The notes under the pieces were generated by a model. The model had not been told where the DNA came from. It did no database searches and saw nothing but the letters and a program-made list of their open reading frames with translations. Of a stretch of DNA of 64,000 nucleotides, positions 1 to 8,189 are shown piece after piece. Source of the stretch: Muribaculaceae bacterium (GTDB taxonomy: Bacteria; Bacteroidota; Bacteroidia; Bacteroidales; Muribaculaceae); contig JAMPDX010000003.1 in the NCBI GenBank assembly GCA_023665425.1, positions 1 to 64,000 on the forward strand, read 5' to 3'. How positions within the stretch are numbered: position 1 is the first letter of the stretch; every line of letters begins with the position of its first letter. The translations under genes and the position numbers were made by a program.

Positions 1-64
1 TTAGTCCATGGTATCTCAACCTGCCTTCATGCTACCGGAGTATGAATTATATAGGATAAACACA

Positions 65-91
65 TAGGGAGAGAATTTGGTTCCCTCCCTA
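65..91 (-). terminator. Hairpin after the outer-membrane barrel gene
   Basis: TAGGGAG (65-71) pairs with CTCCCTA (85-91), and inside it GAA pairs with TTC around a 5-nt loop, giving a stem of about 11 bp with one mismatch. It lies 24 bp beyond the stop codon of the minus-strand barrel gene, so it is its likely terminator. The T-tract after it is weak. Bases 1-64 hold nothing I can identify. Confidence 0.6.
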
Positions 92-114
92 TTGCTCTAT
101 ATTGTATGCATAGA

Positions 115-2229
115 TCATAAATCTGAGCCCAAAACACCGGTTTTGATTTCTCCGCCGGACTCAATATCTATATTGCGCTCTACACGTTTACCGTAACCGA
201 AAGTGTAAGTGACTCGTAGATTTATTTGACGACCTATGGTAAAACTTGTCTCGTGACTTTCATATACTCCCCCATTGAGGTAATGTTTGCTTTTTGACTT
301 TCTATTCAGGAGACCATCAAATGAGAGGTTTACATAAAATTCACCGTTGCCGTATGTAGCACCAAGATTAAGGGATTGTGCATACCAGTCGGTGCCGAGA
401 CCTCCATCTGAGATGTCCTTCTGTGGAGTGCTGTAATAGGCATTAATGCTAAAATTACCAAGCTCATAGGAGGCATATGCTCTTAGTCTGGTATGGAACA
501 GACTGCGAGCATAGACTCCACCGACCTCACTATATAAAAATACCGGCTGAAGCATGATATACAATCTTTCTTTTAACAGCCTTAAACCACCATGTATATT
601 GAGGGTGTATGAATTCATTGTTGAACCATTAGCGTATGTCCTTATTACACCTCCCATATTGGACGGGGCAGCTTCATATATGGTAAACAATTGATTTTCT
701 TCACGGATATATGAGAGACTTGCATTCATGGTAAACGTCCTGGACTGCATCCAAAAGTAATTTATATCTGACATCCAGGTGCTGTTATTTTTCAATTCTG
801 AATTTGCCTTGAGCCAATTTAATTCATCTTGCCTAATAATCACATCACCTGACTGAGAAGCAGATGGTTGTGAGCTAAAATGGCGCACAAATGCAGTTAA
901 CGATGAACGTCTGTTTATATTCCAAATTAGAGTCAAAGATGCAGCAGGCTTTACGCTGAAATGAGTATCCGTGCCATACAGATGCCAATAATCCAGTAAC
1001 AAGCCGGGGTCTACTGACAATGAGAACTTCTCGGCAAGCACAGTTCTATATGACACGCTCACGTTTGTTTGTCCTCGCCACTGTCTCTGATGTGTGTTTG
1101 CCGAGCCGGTATAAAGTGTTGAATACCAGTTCATGCTTGTCCCGGCATTGAAAAACAGTGCCATTGTCCCCGGTTTTAATATATATGCTACCATCTCGGA
1201 GAGAGAGGCAGAGTGTACATCTTCTCGTGTGCCATTCAGGATGGGCGTCAACTCCCCATTACGATAGGTAGACGAAGCATCGTTATGCGCGTAAGAATAA
1301 GACCAGAAAGTACTTGATGAAACCTTATCAGTAAATGTATGAGATAGATTACCGAACATTTGAGGCGATAGAGAGCGTGATGTTGTAGAGGTGCCGGAGC
1401 TGTGAGAGCTGAACAAATTAGGAGTCCATGAATCAGAATTCTCCATGCCGCTGCCCGGATTATTTGTCCTTTGCAGACTTATGGTATTCGCAAATTTAGT
1501 CTTGGGAGACACATAGCGCGCATTGAGTGACACGCTTAAGTTATCATACCTGCTCCATGAATGACTCGAATAATCATGGTCTATATCCTCATAATAACGA
1601 TTATCATAATATATCCCCTTATACGATTCGGTGCCCAACTGCGAATTGCTGTGATTTCGTCTATATCCATATTGGGCCAACAAGCCGTAGGTCATCTTCT
1701 TATACACCAGTTTGGAAGCCACATCGTATGAACCTCCTCCCGGCATATTTTGTGATGCACTGAGCTTGGTGATACCACCCACTTCATATTCTGGCATTAT
1801 GATGTTGACAACAGCCTGCGCTCCATTATACTTCGGATCAGTCGGGTGATCAATATACTCCACCCTATTAGTCTGTTTAGCCCAGAAAGTAGAAATATCT
1901 ATACCCTCGGCAAGCACGCCATTAATGTATACGGGCACTGTATTACCTTGTACATTCTTGATGACACCATCTTCCACCACCAGTAGTGGTATCTTCATAC
2001 GTTGTATTAGAGATGCAGGGTCGGTAGCTAAATTCTTCTCCTGCTTTGTAGGCAAGAAAACTGCTTTATTACCTTCTATCCATGAGCGCTCTCCCACTAT
2101 TACAAACTCCGCCAACTCATGGTTGACAGCTATACTGTCTGCCGTCTCCGCACTGATGGTATCTGTCGGCTCAGCTGCTCGGACACTAATAGCCGTTAAC
2201 AATACTAAAAGACTGATATACTTTTTCAT
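115..2229 (-). CDS. Outer-membrane beta-barrel protein (TonB-receptor-like), short form
   Basis: A 704-residue protein with a signal peptide (about residues 1-18, ending VRAA). A plug-like region follows (about 40-150, containing VPVYINGV, RVEYIDHPTDPKYNG and VVNIIMP). The rest is a long run of alternating aromatic/polar strands typical of a beta-barrel, ending TYTFGYGK plus a short tail. It has the same plan as the barrel protein at 51473-53794 but lacks that protein's roughly 90-residue carboxypeptidase-regulatory-like N-terminal domain. The start codon lies 18 bp after a relic of a C39 ABC exporter gene and downstream of radical SAM and leader relics, so this is probably the surviving member of a decayed peptide cluster. 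The ORF itself is intact. It may export or import a peptide or another ligand; the ligand is unknown. Confidence 0.8.
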   Translation of the reverse strand: MKKYISLLVLLTAISVRAAEPTDTISAETADSIAVNHELAEFVIVGERSWIEGNKAVFLPTKQEKNLATDPASLIQRMKIPLLVVEDGVIKNVQGNTVPVYINGVLAEGIDISTFWAKQTNRVEYIDHPTDPKYNGAQAVVNIIMPEYEVGGITKLSASQNMPGGGSYDVASKLVYKKMTYGLLAQYGYRRNHSNSQLGTESYKGIYYDNRYYEDIDHDYSSHSWSRYDNLSVSLNARYVSPKTKFANTISLQRTNNPGSGMENSDSWTPNLFSSHSSGTSTTSRSLSPQMFGNLSHTFTDKVSSSTFWSYSYAHNDASSTYRNGELTPILNGTREDVHSASLSEMVAYILKPGTMALFFNAGTSMNWYSTLYTGSANTHQRQWRGQTNVSVSYRTVLAEKFSLSVDPGLLLDYWHLYGTDTHFSVKPAASLTLIWNINRRSSLTAFVRHFSSQPSASQSGDVIIRQDELNWLKANSELKNNSTWMSDINYFWMQSRTFTMNASLSYIREENQLFTIYEAAPSNMGGVIRTYANGSTMNSYTLNIHGGLRLLKERLYIMLQPVFLYSEVGGVYARSLFHTRLRAYASYELGNFSINAYYSTPQKDISDGGLGTDWYAQSLNLGATYGNGEFYVNLSFDGLLNRKSKSKHYLNGGVYESHETSFTIGRQINLRVTYTFGYGKRVERNIDIESGGEIKTGVLGSDL

Positions 2230-2247
2230 AGTTTTATACCTACGTGT

Positions 2248-2286
2248 TTATTTACCTAATTCCAGTTGATTCTTCACAAGATTATA
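2248..2286 (-). pseudogene. Relic of the 3' end of a C39-peptidase ABC exporter gene
   Basis: On the minus strand this reads YNLVKNQLELGK and then a stop. The first 11 residues are identical to the C-terminus of the ABC exporter ending at 56089 (YNLVKNQLELG). Upstream homology stops abruptly at about 2286, where the reading runs into a leader-peptide relic in another frame. This is a deletion scar that keeps only the last codons of a second exporter gene. The match is short, but its position between a leader relic and a barrel gene makes coincidence unlikely. Confidence 0.75.
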
Positions 2287-2333
2287 CTACGTCCTTGCTT
2301 TAGAAACTCTTGTATTCTTTCTGTTTGTTTCAT
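2274..2333 (-). pseudogene. Relic of a Cys-peptide precursor (leader start only)
   Basis: ATG at 2333 opens a 19-codon reading, MKQTERIQEFLKQGRSIIL. Its first 13 residues follow the pattern M-x-Q-x-x-R-I-x-x-F-[LV]-K shared by the two intact precursors at 50461 and 50793. After about 15 codons the sequence runs into the exporter relic and stops, with no Cys-rich core. I read it as the 5' end of a precursor gene fused by deletion to the exporter 3' end; it is unlikely to make a functional product. Confidence 0.65.
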
Positions 2334-2350
2334 ATTATATTGTGTTTTAG

Positions 2351-2509
2351 TTAATCATAAATATCGGCAACGCATTCCGGGCAAGAGTAATCGCTCAGTT
2401 TAACCAACTGATTTACGTCCACATACTTATCAGATAATGCATTGTATATGAGCGTCATGTCTTAGCCTATCGGCAAAGCTCTATTGTAAAAGCTTAGGAT
2501 ACGAGTCAT
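2351..2509 (-). pseudogene. Relic of the N-terminus of a radical SAM peptide maturase
   Basis: Read from ATG 2509 on the minus strand there are 53 codons with an in-frame TAA at codon 16 and a terminal TAA. Codons 5-30 align without gaps to residues 3-28 of the intact radical SAM protein at 49125 (15 of 26 identical), including the exact block YNALSDKYV. The match thins out after about 45 residues (PE-x-V is still shared). The Cys motif and the whole catalytic barrel are missing. It lies 17 bp upstream of the leader relic, and the intact locus also has radical SAM directly before precursor (19 bp). Confidence 0.75.
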
Positions 2510-2529
2510 ACGGTCGAATAATTAGTACG

Positions 2530-2560
2530 CAAATTTATATTTTTTTAATCAATCCACAAA
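2530..2560 (-). promoter_or_regulatory. Promoter of the decayed peptide cluster
   Basis: On the minus strand TTTG (2557-2560) and TAAATTTG (2530-2537) are 19 bp apart, matching the Bacteroidetes sigma-A-type consensus. The pair lies 20 bp upstream of the radical SAM relic, so it was probably that operon's promoter and may now drive the barrel gene at 115-2229 through a relic-containing leader of roughly 300 nt. Confidence 0.65.
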
Positions 2561-2693
2561 GTATTTTGGCTGATTCTTTCAGAAAAAAATTACATTTTTT
2601 AAATCTTTCTTTAAAAAGTTTTTAATTTGCGAATACCACCCCTAATATTGTGTATATTGTATTAGTATTCAACTTACCTTCAAATAATTGTCT

Positions 2694-2923
2694 ATTCAAG
2701 TTTGCAAGTTAATGTGGAAAACATTTACAAGCAGTAAATCGGCGGGCTACGCGCGCCTTTTGTTTGCCTACGCAACCACGCACACCCACGGCTGCTGCAT
2801 CATGTGTACGGGGTTACTATAAGTCGGTGTCCTTGCAGACACTCTTAACCATAGTATATTCAATTGTAGCCCGCGTAATTAGTGCTTGTTTATGTCATAT
2901 AGGTTAAGTTACAAAACTTGAAT
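2694..2923. repeat. Palindromic intergenic element with terminal inverted arms
   Basis: ATTCAAGTTTGCAAGTTAA (2694-2712) and the reverse complement of 2904-2923 (ATTCAAGTTTTGTAACTTAA) are near-identical arms about 230 bp apart. Between them lie a 63-bp dispersed repeat (2729-2791) and two oppositely oriented TAGCCCGC/GCGGGCTA-like blocks. Related arms occur at 11759-11777 and 57315-57438. It sits in the 0.5 kb between the relic cluster and the DHH gene; I see no coding sequence there. Confidence 0.65.
2729..2791 (+). repeat. 63-bp dispersed repeat, copy 1
   Basis: This copy is 59/63 identical to the reverse complement of 11811-11873. It begins AAGCAGTAAATCGGCGGG and ends CGCACACCCACGG. No ORF or RNA family was recognised in it. 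Confidence 0.8.
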
Positions 2924-2982
2924 GAGACTTGAATGAGACTGAAAAAATTGTGATATATTACTATAATTTGAATTTTTTATGC

Positions 2983-2990
2983 TAACTTTG
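2983..2990 (+). promoter_or_regulatory. -7 box upstream of the DHH gene
   Basis: TAACTTTG matches the TAnnTTTG consensus 66 bp before the ATG at 3057. No good TTTG lies at the usual 19-21 bp upstream, so the promoter assignment is tentative. Confidence 0.45.
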
Positions 2991-3056
2991 TAGGTTGAAT
3001 TATTGGCGGGTAAACGTGTTAAGCACCTTCCCTCGCCACAACATACTGATTGTTAG

Positions 3057-4127
3057 ATGATTGAGAAGATGATAAGCCATTCACAGTTGAGGCATTTACG
3101 TCCCCTGCTTGATAAAGCCAAGAAGGTGGTGCTCACCTGCCATGTGCGCCCGGATGGCGACGCCATAGGCAGCACATTGGCAATGATGCATCTACTGCGA
3201 ACACGAAATATACAGGCTCACGTGGTCACTCCGGACACTCCCCCGAGTGTGCTTGCTTTCTTACCCGGCTTTAACGATGTGGTGCCCTTCACTCGCTATG
3301 AAGAGTATGCCGGTCGTTTGTTTCAAGAAGCTGATTTGATTATCGGGTGCGACTTCAACACTCCTTCACGTCTTAGTGACCTGGAGAGCACTTTTACATC
3401 TGCCAAAGCACATAAGGTGATAATCGACCATCATGAGGCTCCCGACACATTCGCTGACCTGCTTATAAGTTATCCGGACATGTCGAGCACCTGCGAATTG
3501 ATGTTTCGACTGATATGCGGCATGGATATGTTTGAGGAGCTGGCACACTGCAAGGATGCTGCCACATGCCTGACTACCGGTATTATTACCGATACACGCA
3601 ACTTGAGTGTCAACACCAAGCATCTGGACTTGTATGACATAATGAAGGAGCTGCTGAAGCTGGGTGTCAACAAGCGGCTGATACTCAAAGAGACGCTTGA
3701 GACCAAAAGCGAGAATGCCCTGAAACTCACATCCTTCGCCCTGTGTGAGCGTCTGAAGGTATATCCCAAGCATAAAGCCGCCGTAGTGTGGCTCAGCCGG
3801 GAAGACCTCGACAGGTATGACTACAAGAAGGGTGACACCGAGGGGCTGGTGAACCAAGCACTGGAACTCCGCGGTGTAATATACGCTATCTTCATGCGCC
3901 AGGAGAAGGATAAGGTGCGTCTCTCCATGCGTTCATTGGGGTCCTTCCCCGTGAGTCGTATATGCAGCGAACACTTCGGTGGCGGCGGCCATATTCAGGC
4001 TGCCGGCGGCGATTTTGAGGGTTCTGTGCAGGAATGTATCGAGGCTTTGGAGGAAATAATGCCACAATATGACAAAGAGGCCCATAACGCCGCTGTCAAG
4101 CTTCAAGAACAAGGTTATCTTTTTTAA
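3057..4127 (+). CDS. DHH/DHHA1 phosphoesterase, NrnA-like (nano-RNase / pAp phosphatase)
   Basis: At 356 residues this is the usual length for the NrnA branch of the DHH family, which degrades 2-5-nt RNAs and dephosphorylates 3'-phosphoadenosine 5'-phosphate in the cytoplasm. Visible motifs are the metal-binding CHVRPDGDAIGS (His29, Asp33, Asp35), IIDHHEAP near 123 (the DHH signature), TGIITDTRNL, and the C-terminal DHHA1 motif FGGGGHIQAAGG that binds substrate. ATG 3057 is used; a second Met five codons in is possible. The next gene starts 6 bp after the stop, so the two are co-transcribed. Confidence 0.9.
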   Translation: MIEKMISHSQLRHLRPLLDKAKKVVLTCHVRPDGDAIGSTLAMMHLLRTRNIQAHVVTPDTPPSVLAFLPGFNDVVPFTRYEEYAGRLFQEADLIIGCDFNTPSRLSDLESTFTSAKAHKVIIDHHEAPDTFADLLISYPDMSSTCELMFRLICGMDMFEELAHCKDAATCLTTGIITDTRNLSVNTKHLDLYDIMKELLKLGVNKRLILKETLETKSENALKLTSFALCERLKVYPKHKAAVVWLSREDLDRYDYKKGDTEGLVNQALELRGVIYAIFMRQEKDKVRLSMRSLGSFPVSRICSEHFGGGGHIQAAGGDFEGSVQECIEALEEIMPQYDKEAHNAAVKLQEQGYLF

Positions 4128-4133
4128 ACGATT

Positions 4134-4706
4134 ATGTACAACAAATTTTCAATACTCATAGCTGCCATAGGCCTTATCATAGCCTCTGCCTCATGCAGCA
4201 AGACAAAAAGCTACTCCGAGCTGCTGCGCCAGGAGGAGAAGGCTGTAAATTGGTTCATGGCTCAGCACGAAATAGTCAATGAGATACCTCAGGACAGCAT
4301 CTTTGAATACGGAGAGGATGCTCCTTATTACCGCATGGATGACGATGGATACATCTATATGCAGGTGATAAATCCGGGCAACCTCAGCAACAAGGCACAG
4401 AAGAACCAAATGGTGTACTTCAGATATATGCGTACCAATATCGAGGAGATGTATGATGGGCTTAATCCCACCCCTTCCGGCAATGCCAATAATGTGGGCG
4501 CCGACAATGCCACTTTCTTCAGATTCGACAATACGGAGCTGGCATCTTCGCTGGCCTATGGCAGCGGTATTCAGGTGCCATTGAAGTATTTAGGCCTGGA
4601 CTGCGAGGTGAATATCGTAATCCGCTCATACTATGGCATCCAGTCTGAGATGGGTGCTTGTCAACCCTACTTGTATAATATCCGGTACTTCCCGGCTCAA
4701 TTTTAG
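4134..4706 (+). CDS. DUF4827-like lipoprotein (possible FKBP-type fold)
   Basis: A 190-residue protein with a lipoprotein signal (hydrophobic stretch to ASASC, acylated Cys about 21), so it is exported and membrane-anchored. The mature part (LLRQEEKAVNWFMAQ, DAPYYRMDDDGYIYMQV, VYFRYMRTNI, VPLKYLGLDCEVNIVIRS) resembles Bacteroidales DUF4827 proteins as I remember them, which look like peptidyl-prolyl isomerase relatives. No catalytic residues can be assigned. It is tightly coupled to the DHH gene upstream (6 bp) and to glmM downstream (14 bp), implying an operon; its job is unknown. Confidence 0.7.
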   Translation: MYNKFSILIAAIGLIIASASCSKTKSYSELLRQEEKAVNWFMAQHEIVNEIPQDSIFEYGEDAPYYRMDDDGYIYMQVINPGNLSNKAQKNQMVYFRYMRTNIEEMYDGLNPTPSGNANNVGADNATFFRFDNTELASSLAYGSGIQVPLKYLGLDCEVNIVIRSYYGIQSEMGACQPYLYNIRYFPAQF

Positions 4707-4720
4707 AAATTGTTAATGTT

Positions 4721-6133
4721 ATGTCACTAATAAAGTCAATATCAGGTATACGCGGCACAATAGGTGGCCGCCCCGGCGATGGCCTGAGCGCTGTCGATAT
4801 AGTAAAGTTTACATCAGCTTATGCTGCTTTCATAAAGAAAAATACTACTAAGACCAACCGTACTGTCGTAGTGGGAAGGGATGCGCGCCTGTCAGGAGCC
4901 ATGGTGGACTCTCTGGTGTGTGGTGCCCTCACAGCCATGGGCTTTGATGTGGTGAATATCGGGCCGGCCTCCACCCCCACCACCGAGATTGCCGTCACTG
5001 AGGAGAATGCCTGCGGAGGCATCATACTCACTGCGAGCCATAACCCAATGCAGTGGAATGCTCTCAAGCTCCTGAATGAGCATGGCGAATTTCTCAATGA
5101 CGCAGAAGGCAAAGAGGTGCTTCGCCTTGCCGAAAATGATGACTATGAGTATGCGACGGTCACTGAGTTGGGGCATGTCTATACCAACAACACATACGTT
5201 GCCAAACACATCGACAAGGTGCTTGCTCTCTCCTTGGTAGACCGCGAGGCTATTGCCGCTGCCAACTTCACTGTGGCTGTGGATGCTGTCAACTCTGTGG
5301 GTGGCATTATCGTGCCAAAGCTGCTGAAGGCTCTTGGTGTAAAGAACATTGTAGAGCTCAACTGCGAACCCAATGGAAAATTCGCACATACCCCTGAGCC
5401 TATACCCGAAAATCTCACTCAGATTAGCGACCTGATGAAGAAAGGTATTGCCGATGTGGGATTTGTGGTGGACCCCGATGTAGATCGTCTGGCCATCGTA
5501 ATGGAGAACGGCGAAATGTTTGTGGAGGAATACACACTGGTGGCGGTGGCCGATTATGTACTCTCACAAACCCCGGGTAACACTGTGAGCAATTTGAGCT
5601 CTTCACGTGCTCTGCGCGACGTCACCCGTGCCCATGTCGGCTGTGAATACAATGCCGCTGCTGTTGGTGAGGTTAATGTTGTCACCAAGATGAAGCAGAC
5701 AGGTGCTGTGATAGGAGGTGAAGGCAATGGCGGCGTGATATATCCTGCCAGCCATTATGGCCGTGATGCCATGGTGGGTATCGCTCTGTTCCTCACCCTG
5801 TTAGCCAAGAGTGGCAAGAAGGTGACAGAGCTCAAGGCCGGCTATCCGCAATATGCCATCGCCAAAAATAAGATACAACTCACACCCGAGATTGATGTCG
5901 ATAAAATCCTTGCAGCTGTCAAAGCCAAATATATGGCCGAGGCTGACTACAAGACCGGCGCGCTCACCATCACAGATATCGACGGTGTGAAAATAGACTT
6001 CCCGGAGAGTTGGGTGCATCTGCGCAAGTCAAACACAGAGCCCATAATCCGCATCTACAGCGAAGCTCACACGTCGGCAGAGGCCGAGAAACTTGCCGAA
6101 GATATCAAGGCAGTAATAGCCTCTCTTGCTTGA
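4721..6133 (+). CDS. glmM: Phosphoglucosamine mutase (alpha-D-phosphohexomutase family)
   Basis: A 470-residue four-domain phosphohexomutase, probably converting glucosamine-6-P to glucosamine-1-P for UDP-GlcNAc, peptidoglycan and LPS. The phosphoserine loop is TASHNPMQWNALK with Ser106. The metal loop is DPDVDRLAI, the sugar-binding loop GEGNGGVIYP and the phosphate-binding loop RKSNTEPIIRIYSEA. A phosphomannomutase/phosphoglucomutase role cannot be ruled out by sequence alone, but GEGNGG and the length favour GlmM. It follows the DUF4827-like gene by 14 bp. Confidence 0.85.
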   Translation: MSLIKSISGIRGTIGGRPGDGLSAVDIVKFTSAYAAFIKKNTTKTNRTVVVGRDARLSGAMVDSLVCGALTAMGFDVVNIGPASTPTTEIAVTEENACGGIILTASHNPMQWNALKLLNEHGEFLNDAEGKEVLRLAENDDYEYATVTELGHVYTNNTYVAKHIDKVLALSLVDREAIAAANFTVAVDAVNSVGGIIVPKLLKALGVKNIVELNCEPNGKFAHTPEPIPENLTQISDLMKKGIADVGFVVDPDVDRLAIVMENGEMFVEEYTLVAVADYVLSQTPGNTVSNLSSSRALRDVTRAHVGCEYNAAAVGEVNVVTKMKQTGAVIGGEGNGGVIYPASHYGRDAMVGIALFLTLLAKSGKKVTELKAGYPQYAIAKNKIQLTPEIDVDKILAAVKAKYMAEADYKTGALTITDIDGVKIDFPESWVHLRKSNTEPIIRIYSEAHTSAEAEKLAEDIKAVIASLA

Positions 6134-6193
6134 TTTAACCCACCAAGAGCTTGTTTAGAGCTTGTTTAATAAAATGCACAGACTCCACAAGGC

Positions 6194-7990
6194 ATGAAAA
6201 AGTTTTTTCTTAACGCATTATCATCATTTGTCGGCGCATGGGTAGCTATTGTGCTCGCGGGCATAGTAGCCGTGATTATCATATTCGGCGTAGTCGGAAA
6301 TATATTGGGGAGCAAAGCACCCGGTCTGGATGACAAGGGAGTGCTTGAGATATCCCTTTCCGGCACTTTTGTAGAGCGTGATGATGCTTCAGACCTTAAC
6401 GTAATAAGCATTGTGACTCAAGACTTGAGTACTTCTCACAGTCTGGAGACATTGCTTGTAGCCATCCATGAAGCGAAGACCAACGATAAGGTCAAGGCTA
6501 TCTATCTGGATTGCGGGCAGGTATCAGCCGCTCCGGCCACTCTACAGGCCATACGAAGCGCCCTTGCGGACTTCAAATCAAGCGGTAAGAAAGTCTATTC
6601 ATACGCCGACAATATGAGCCAGGGAGCATATTTCGTCGCTACAGTGGCCGATGAGATATCGCTCAACCCGGCCGGGTCTGTGACACTCTCCGGCTTGGGG
6701 GGCCAGAGCCTCTTCTACAAAGAGCTGTTTGACAAAATTGGCATTGAGTTTCAGGCGGTGCGTGTAGGCAAAGGCAAAGCCGCCATTGAGCCATATACAC
6801 AAGACTCCATTAGTGTGGTGGCGCGCCGGCAATCCATGCAGCTCCTCGACACCTTGTGGTATCAAATAAAGTCGGATATAGCACAGTCGCGCAAGGCGCT
6901 CACTCCGGACTATATTGATACTCTTATCAACAATGACTATGTGTCTCTAAAGTCAGCCGAATATGTACACAAGGCTCACATTGTGGACAAACTCGAGTAC
7001 CGACATCAGTTTGAGGAACGTCTGTCCAAAGCTATTGGTCAGGATGGCGACAAACTTGAGAATTGTATCTCGCCGGAAGAGTTGGCACTTCAAGCCCCGA
7101 CAGAGACACCTCAGGCCGAAGACCAGGTGGCGGTGCTCTATGCCTGCGGTGGCATTGACGATGTTATGGGTGGCGGTGGCATAAACTCCACAACTCTTGT
7201 CCCGCAGATATTGGAGCTGGCACATGATGATAATGTCAAGGCACTGGTGCTACGTGTCAATTCGCCGGGAGGTTCTGCCTTCGGCAGCGAGCAGATATGG
7301 GAGGCTTTGGAGACCTTTAAAAAGACCGGTAAGCCCTTCATAGTCTCTATGGGCGACTATGCAGCATCGGGCGGCTACTATATATCATGCGGCGCTGACC
7401 GCATCTTCGCCAACCAGTTGTGTATCACCGGCTCAATCGGCATCTTCGGTCTCATACCGAATGTAGCCTCCCTTATGGACAAGCTTGGCATAAATGCTGA
7501 GATGGTGGCCACGAACCCCAATGGTGTGTTCCCGGCTATCGTACGGCCTCTCACTGAGCAACAGCTTGAGGCTATGCAGCAGATGGTCAACAATGGCTAT
7601 GAGCTCTTTGTGAGCCGTTGTTCGGAGGGACGCCATATCGACATCGAGAAGATTAAGGAGATAGCTGATGGGCGTCCTCTGCCGGCAGCTATGGCCAAGA
7701 GTTATGGGCTGGTGGATGAGCTCGGCGACTTAGACCAAGCAATCTCTTTTGCAGCCGATAAGGCCAAGCTGAAAGACTATAATCGTGTGAACTACCCGCA
7801 GACTTCGATGACACTCGTAGCCATGTTGAGCAACCTGCAACAGAGCACCTCTCAAATGGCCCGGCTTGTCAGCCTTTTCACATGTGGCGATGTACAACAA
7901 TATAGCGAGACAGCCCGGAAGATACTCTCCGGCCTCACAGACCATAAGCTGGTGCGTGCCGAGATGTCACCCTTCCGGATTTCGCTTTAG
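6194..7990 (+). CDS. sppA: Signal peptide peptidase SppA, long (67K) type
   Basis: A 598-residue membrane-anchored Ser/Lys protease that degrades leftover signal peptides. One N-terminal transmembrane helix (about residues 14-37) is followed by two tandem ClpP-like S49 domains. The N-terminal domain supplies the general-base lysine in VGKGKAAIEPYT (Lys195, or Lys193), and the C-terminal domain supplies the nucleophile in GDYAASGGYYIS (Ser392). Both are present, so the enzyme should be active. It starts 60 bp after glmM; the gap holds two copies of AGAGCTTGTTTA, which resembles the arm of the palindromic element at 11888. Confidence 0.93.
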   Translation: MKKFFLNALSSFVGAWVAIVLAGIVAVIIIFGVVGNILGSKAPGLDDKGVLEISLSGTFVERDDASDLNVISIVTQDLSTSHSLETLLVAIHEAKTNDKVKAIYLDCGQVSAAPATLQAIRSALADFKSSGKKVYSYADNMSQGAYFVATVADEISLNPAGSVTLSGLGGQSLFYKELFDKIGIEFQAVRVGKGKAAIEPYTQDSISVVARRQSMQLLDTLWYQIKSDIAQSRKALTPDYIDTLINNDYVSLKSAEYVHKAHIVDKLEYRHQFEERLSKAIGQDGDKLENCISPEELALQAPTETPQAEDQVAVLYACGGIDDVMGGGGINSTTLVPQILELAHDDNVKALVLRVNSPGGSAFGSEQIWEALETFKKTGKPFIVSMGDYAASGGYYISCGADRIFANQLCITGSIGIFGLIPNVASLMDKLGINAEMVATNPNGVFPAIVRPLTEQQLEAMQQMVNNGYELFVSRCSEGRHIDIEKIKEIADGRPLPAAMAKSYGLVDELGDLDQAISFAADKAKLKDYNRVNYPQTSMTLVAMLSNLQQSTSQMARLVSLFTCGDVQQYSETARKILSGLTDHKLVRAEMSPFRISL

Positions 7991-8049
7991 TCCCCCTATA
8001 GAGTCCTCCATATAATTAGACACACTCTTAACAACAGATATTCACGAAC

Positions 8050-8187
8050 AAGTGGCTGCTCAATTTAAATTTAACTTTATGCCGAGCGAATTTTTGAGCA
8101 GAAGATGCCAAAAGGCGCCGGGATAAAGGCCTCTAAATACAAATGAGCATAGCCACATAAAGTTTAATTTAAATTGAGCAGACACTT
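8050..8187. repeat. Palindromic element ending 2 bp before lpxK
   Basis: The 31-nt arms at 8050-8080 and 8157-8187 are inverted copies with 29/31 matches (core TGCTCAATTTAAATT). The interior contains a second, imperfect hairpin. The same arm family recurs at 46555-46649. The right arm ends two bases before the lpxK ATG, so the messenger of lpxK begins within or across a large hairpin. Confidence 0.85.
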
Positions 8188-8189
8188 AT

